In this document: piece after piece, positions 5,115-7,298 of the stretch
How positions within the stretch are numbered: the stretch's first letter is position 1
Layout: each line of letters begins with the position of its first letter
NCBI GenBank assembly: GCA_021796135.1
Contig: JAJYOQ010000201.1
Location: 1-7,298, forward strand
DNA length: 7,298 nucleotides
Source: Bacteroidota bacterium
Lineage (GTDB): Bacteria > Bacteroidota > Ignavibacteria > Ignavibacteriales > Ignavibacteriaceae
Direction of reading: 5' to 3'
Position numbers and translations under genes: made by a program
The notes under the pieces: model-generated
Told to the model about the DNA's origin: nothing
What the model saw: only the letters and a program-made list of their open reading frames with translations
Databases searched by the model: none

Positions 5115-5231
5115 ATGGTTAAAAAAATCGATTTAACATTTCTGCCGATCGGAAAAATTCTTTTGCCGCGACGAATTCTACATTCAGAATTCAAAATTCA
5201 ACATTCAACATTGCGGCTTGCCGCCTTATGA
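5115..5231 (+). CDS. Possible small ORF running through the heptamer repeat (38 aa)
   Basis: ATG 5115 opens a frame beginning MVKKIDLTFLPIGKILLPRR. It then reads through the heptamer array and stops at TGA 5229-5231, overlapping the ATG of the replication gene as ATGA. The first 18 residues look plausible; the rest is dictated by the repeat. It may be a leader that couples translation to the next gene, or a small gene whose end was replaced by the repeat. No good ribosome binding site is seen. Confidence 0.3.
   Translation: MVKKIDLTFLPIGKILLPRRILHSEFKIQHSTLRLAAL
5176..5210. repeat. Heptamer array TTCnnnA, five units
   Basis: Five consecutive 7-bp units are visible: TTCTACA, TTCAGAA, TTCAAAA, TTCAACA, TTCAACA. 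They match the units at 2652-2713. The direct repeat TTGCCGC flanks the block (5163-5169 and 5218-5224), as would be expected if it arrived by insertion with target duplication. Confidence 0.6.
5213..5224 (+). promoter_or_regulatory. CUUG-tetraloop hairpin next to the replication gene start
   Basis: GCGG-CTTG-CCGC folds into a short hairpin with a CUUG loop, a known stable tetraloop. It ends 3 bases before ATG 5228, where a ribosome binding site would otherwise be, so it may restrict direct initiation and favour coupling from the upstream 38-codon frame. Confidence 0.35.
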
Positions 5232-5593
5232 ATAATAATTCCGGCTGGATCTCCTTGCACCGTAAAATAAAAGACCATTGGATATGGGATAATTCGCTAC
5301 ATCTAAAAATGTGGATTTATGTCTTATCCCGTGCTAATTACGAGGATAACATTTTACCGTTTAATGGTAAGCTAATTGAAATAAAAAAAGGTGAATTTAT
5401 TACCTCCTACAAAAATTTTGCACATGATTGTAACTGTGGAATTCAGCAGGTTCGCACATTTCTTAATCTATGCAAATCTGCTTCAATGTTGACCACGGAA
5501 TCATCACACCACTCAACACGCATAACGATATGTAATTACACAGTTTACCAGAATGTCCAACAAACAAATAACACACCGATAACACACCGATAA
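5228..5593 (+). CDS. DnaD-like replication initiator, N-terminal part (frameshifted)
   Basis: Residues 1-110 match the N-terminal winged-helix domain of phage replisome organisers of the DnaD/O type. GWISLHRKIKDHWIW (6-20) starts the domain; KMWIYVLSRANYEDN and the signature GEFITSYKNFA (55-65) follow, then the second helix pair IQQVRTFLNLCKSASMLTTESS and the wing RITICNYTVYQNVQ. Such proteins bind the origin and recruit helicase loader and helicase. The frame ends early at TAA 5591-5593, directly after an 11-bp tandem duplication. The matching C-terminal half continues in the -1 frame at 5572-5985. As written, only the DNA-binding domain would be made unless slippage occurs. The start at ATG 5228 is fixed by the family alignment and the ATGA overlap. 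Confidence 0.8.
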   Translation: MNNNSGWISLHRKIKDHWIWDNSLHLKMWIYVLSRANYEDNILPFNGKLIEIKKGEFITSYKNFAHDCNCGIQQVRTFLNLCKSASMLTTESSHHSTRITICNYTVYQNVQQTNNTPITHR

Positions 5594-5595
5594 CA
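5568..5595. repeat. 11-bp tandem duplication causing a frameshift
   Basis: ATAACACACCG occurs at 5568-5578 and again at 5579-5589, followed by a partial third copy (ATAACA, 5590-5595). Removing one unit joins the two reading frames as QTNNTPITTENNINN with no stop, so the duplication (or an assembly error) is the cause of the premature end. Confidence 0.9.
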
Positions 5596-5985
5596 ACAGA
5601 GAATAATATTAATAATTATAATAAGGATAATAAAGAGAGAGAATGTCCTCCCGGAATTCAAAAACTTTGGATAGAAACCTTCGGACGTAACCCAAAGATT
5701 CCCGAAGTAGAAGAAACAGAAAAGCTAATTGAAAAATTCGGCTTCACAAAAGTCAAAACAATTTACCGGGAAGCTTCCCTAAAAGGCTTCAAAAACCTTA
5801 ACACCTTAATCAACGCATTAGACGAAACCGGCAGCATCAAACCATTGGAGGATAAAAATGCAGCAAATAAAAAACCCGGCAAAACAGATTTTTACTCAAG
5901 ACTCAACTACCAATACGATCCCGTCGAAACCGCACAGCGCCTTGCAGAACTCAAAAATCAATTTGGAGAACCCGGAGGGGATTAA
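5572..5985 (+). pseudogene. C-terminal part of the DnaD-like replication initiator, out of frame
   Basis: This frame is open from 5572 to TAA 5983-5985 but has no ATG start. It reads through an Asn-rich linker (NNINNYNKDNKERE), then a DnaD C-terminal-type helical domain: PPGIQKLWIETFGRNPKIPEV, a central helix EKLIEKFGFTKVKTIYREA, then LKGFKNLNTLINAL. It closes with YDPVETAQRLAELKNQF. In DnaD-family proteins this domain binds single-stranded DNA and protein partners. Joined to the 5228 frame after deleting 11 bp it gives 248 residues, a usual size for the family. The codon use is coherent, so the loss of frame looks recent. Confidence 0.8.
5847..5851 (+). promoter_or_regulatory. GGAGG ribosome binding site for the 5858 gene
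   Basis: GGAGG lies 6 bp before ATG 5858. It supports initiation inside the preceding replication gene despite the long overlap. A second purine run, GGAGGGG at 5974-5980, lies near the replication gene's stop but has no ATG, GTG or TTG at suitable spacing in the 5858 frame. Confidence 0.5.
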
Positions 5986-6373
5986 CGCATTAGATTTAAT
6001 CGGCAGCAAAGCCACGCCTGAAGACTTCATCAAAGCTGAAGTACTAATTAAGACAAGTTTTGGCGTTCAATACCCAAAAGAAAAATTCTCATTACTTTGG
6101 GAACTCATACTTGAGGAAGGCTGGAGCAAAAAAAGGCTTAACCAGACAGTAAAATATTTTCTTAAAAATAAAAAATACGCCACCTGGACCATTGCCGACT
6201 GGTTCGACTACTCCGTAAAACTTTATCCCTACTCTTGGTACTTAGACCAAATTCACCAATTTGGCAGCTCCGCCAACAGCATCATAGAACGCTACCGCAT
6301 CCAGGGCAAAGTCCTATACCGCTATTTCGACGGCAACATATTACCATTTGAATACTTAGGCATAATCGGATGA
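5858..6373 (+). CDS. Phage-type protein of unknown function (171 aa)
   Basis: I do not know a function. Residues 51-130 form a compact helical, Trp-rich domain: ATPEDFIKAEVLIKTSFG, YPKEKFSLLWELILEEGWS, LNQTVKYFLKNKKYATWTIADWF and LYPYSWYLDQI. This looks like a conserved phage family that follows replication initiators, where a helicase loader often sits, but no Walker A motif is present, so it is not a DnaC-type ATPase. The first 42 codons overlap the replication gene's C-terminus in another frame and look less conserved, so the true start could be internal (TTG 5963 is possible). GGAGG before ATG 5858 argues for the long form. The stop overlaps a new ATG (ATGA at 6370-6373). Confidence 0.65.
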   Translation: MQQIKNPAKQIFTQDSTTNTIPSKPHSALQNSKINLENPEGINALDLIGSKATPEDFIKAEVLIKTSFGVQYPKEKFSLLWELILEEGWSKKRLNQTVKYFLKNKKYATWTIADWFDYSVKLYPYSWYLDQIHQFGSSANSIIERYRIQGKVLYRYFDGNILPFEYLGIIG

Positions 6374-6417
6374 GTAAAATTTCTCTCGACATGAAAAAAA
6401 CTTATACGAATTTGTAA
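6370..6417 (+). pseudogene. 15-codon stub of the next operon gene
   Basis: ATG 6370 overlaps the previous stop as ATGA, the same coupling used by this operon at 4530 and 4718. However, the frame (MSKISLDMKKTYTNL) stops at 6415-6417. Beyond it, base composition turns markedly more AT-rich and no phage-like gene follows. It is probably the beginning of a gene lost to a deletion or insertion at about 6395-6420. A genuine tiny peptide is less likely. Confidence 0.35.
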
Positions 6418-6910
6418 TTGCTAATGAAATTTATAATTTAATTAAGAGCTAAGTTTAGAATTTTTATTTTTGTTATCAGCATTATTACTATTTAAGTATT
6501 CGCAGTACTGCTGTAAATGTTTTCTTAGGAAATTTGTTTGGATAATTCTGGATTAGGATATCTAATTTTTAGGGAATTTATTTTTGGCAAATTCATTTCT
6601 TGCGCTCAGAAAATAAACTCACTATTTGATGATTTGTAAAGAAAATTTGTTTAAATTTATTAAAATTAAGTTAAACATTATTCTGTTATGCATTTTCATA
6701 ATTTGGTACTTTTATCTGATGTAATCAATTATTAATTATGCACAATATTAATAACGGATTCTTAACACATTCTATGTCAGTAGCTAAAAGTTCAATTATA
6801 ATTATTGAAACAGATATTTACATTAGTGCTGTCAAGCATTTAGAAGCTTCTAAATTTATTGACTCAAAAACTTAAATTAAAGAATTATATTTTTGTTAAT
6901 TTCGAATCCT
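6418..6910. other. AT-rich region without a convincing gene
   Basis: This 493-bp stretch is much more AT-rich than the operon before it. A plus-strand frame at 6738-6875 (45 codons, MHNINNGFLTHSMSVAKSS and on) has no ribosome binding site and no recognised family. On the minus strand, 6442-6552 is open without a start and reads FLRKHLQQYCEYLNSNN, protein-like but short. An overlapping minus frame starts at 6596 (MNLPKINSLKIRYPNPELSK); the two could be pieces of one decayed small gene. A perfect palindrome lies at 6838-6855. TATTTTTG at 6888-6895 matches the Bacteroidota TAnnTTTG box just before the methyltransferase gene, but without a good -33 partner. Confidence 0.45.
6838..6855. promoter_or_regulatory. 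18-bp perfect palindrome upstream of the methyltransferase
   Basis: ATTTAGAAGCTTCTAAAT is fully self-complementary and lies 55 bp before the methyltransferase start. It is a candidate operator for autoregulation, as seen with controller proteins or methyltransferases of restriction systems. No controller gene is recognised nearby. Confidence 0.3.
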
Positions 6911-7298
6911 ATGATAGATGAATTATATATTGACCCCTTTGATAATGAACTACCAAGCGCATACGCCGATAGGCTCGGTGTTTATTATACTAAAAAAGTA
7001 ACAACAAAACATAAAAAGGACAACGGACAGTTTTTTACTCCACTTTCTGTTGCCAAATTAATGGCTTCTTATTGCGACTTTAAACAAAACTCAATTAGAA
7101 TATTAGACCCTGGTTGTGGAACAGCAATATTAACTTGTGCCTTGATTGAACACTTGGTTGAAAATAGAAATGGTATGGAATTTATTGACTTGGTTGCTTA
7201 TGAAACTGACCCGGAATTAATTTCATTCTCAAGAAGAGCGCTTGACTACTTAAAATGGTGGCTTCTAAAGAAAGGTGTTACTTTCCAATGGTCTTTTA
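6911..7298 (+). CDS. N6-adenine DNA methyltransferase, N-terminal part (cut by window edge)
   Basis: This would transfer a methyl group from S-adenosylmethionine to adenine in a recognition sequence, protecting host DNA from a partner nuclease. The 129 residues in the window show the typical gamma-class N6_Mtase/Eco57I-like beginning. A helical N-terminus is followed by KKDNGQFFTPLSVAKLMA (residues 36-51) with the GQFFTP motif next to the cofactor pocket. Then come ILDPGCGTAIL (64-74) with motif I DPGCGT, and VAYETDPELI (95-104) with the acidic motif II residue Glu98. The catalytic NPPY motif lies beyond the edge. ATG 6911 is chosen as the first start before the conserved part; no Shine-Dalgarno sequence is seen. 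It could belong to a Type I, Type IIG or Type II restriction system or an orphan methylase; downstream sequence would tell. Confidence 0.9.
   Translation, partial: MIDELYIDPFDNELPSAYADRLGVYYTKKVTTKHKKDNGQFFTPLSVAKLMASYCDFKQNSIRILDPGCGTAILTCALIEHLVENRNGMEFIDLVAYETDPELISFSRRALDYLKWWLLKKGVTFQWSF

Noticed and set aside
5568..5600. Programmed -1 ribosomal frameshift as the explanation for the split replication gene
   Set aside because: There is no slippery heptamer or downstream pseudoknot at the site, and an exact 11-bp duplication explains the shift fully.
6442..6596. Minus-strand fragments reading MNLPKINSLKIRYPNPELSK and FLRKHLQQYCEYLNSNN in two frames
   Set aside because: They look somewhat protein-like and could be one small gene with a frameshift, but they are too short and match no family I know, so they are only noted inside the AT-rich region entry.
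6738..6875. Plus-strand 45-codon ORF before the methyltransferase
   Set aside because: It has no ribosome binding site, no recognised motif and Ile-rich AT-driven codons. A restriction-system controller protein would need a helix-turn-helix, which is not visible.

Overview
The window looks like the boundary between a bacterial chromosome and an integrated temperate-phage-like element. The organism is probably from the Bacteroidota/Ignavibacteriota side of the tree. This rests on AT-rich DNA, few Shine-Dalgarno sequences, a TAnnTTTG-type promoter box at 3612-3619, tRNA genes without an encoded CCA, and scattered small palindromic (core CTGCCGG) and TTCAAAA-type heptamer repeats. The lineage is inference; no marker gene in the window fixes it.

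Positions 1-1307 are chromosome. They hold an intact tRNA-Phe(GAA) with its own terminator, a decayed kup potassium transporter gene on the minus strand, a gene-free AT-rich stretch, and a 101-bp inverted-repeat (MITE-like) element. At 1308-1352 lies the 3' part of a tRNA-Arg(TCG) gene on the minus strand with no 5' half. It sits 25 bp from the 3' end of a tyrosine recombinase gene (1378-2451). This is the usual footprint of integration into a tRNA gene. The geometry places the element to the right of 1352 and the restored tRNA-Arg gene beyond the right edge of the window.

Positions 1353-6417 are the element. Leftward genes are the integrase, a two-helix membrane protein and a small HTH repressor with a coiled-coil tail. 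Rightward, from a divergent 115-bp control region, come an excisionase/MerR-like protein, then an operon-like run of small genes, several joined by ATGA overlaps: a ribbon-helix-helix protein, a zinc-finger-like protein, two phage-type proteins of unknown function, a DnaD-like replication initiator and one more protein. The divergent region carries a strong rightward promoter whose -35/-10 spacer is filled by an inverted repeat, suggesting a lysis/lysogeny-type switch. The replication initiator gene is split by an 11-bp tandem duplication; removing one copy restores a 248-residue protein.

At 6417 the phage-like operon stops in a 15-codon stub. It is followed by about 490 bp of very AT-rich DNA without a convincing gene, then the start of an N6-adenine DNA methyltransferase (6911 to the window edge), probably part of a restriction-modification module. 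Whether that module is cargo of the element or lies beyond a deletion or recombination scar cannot be decided from this window.
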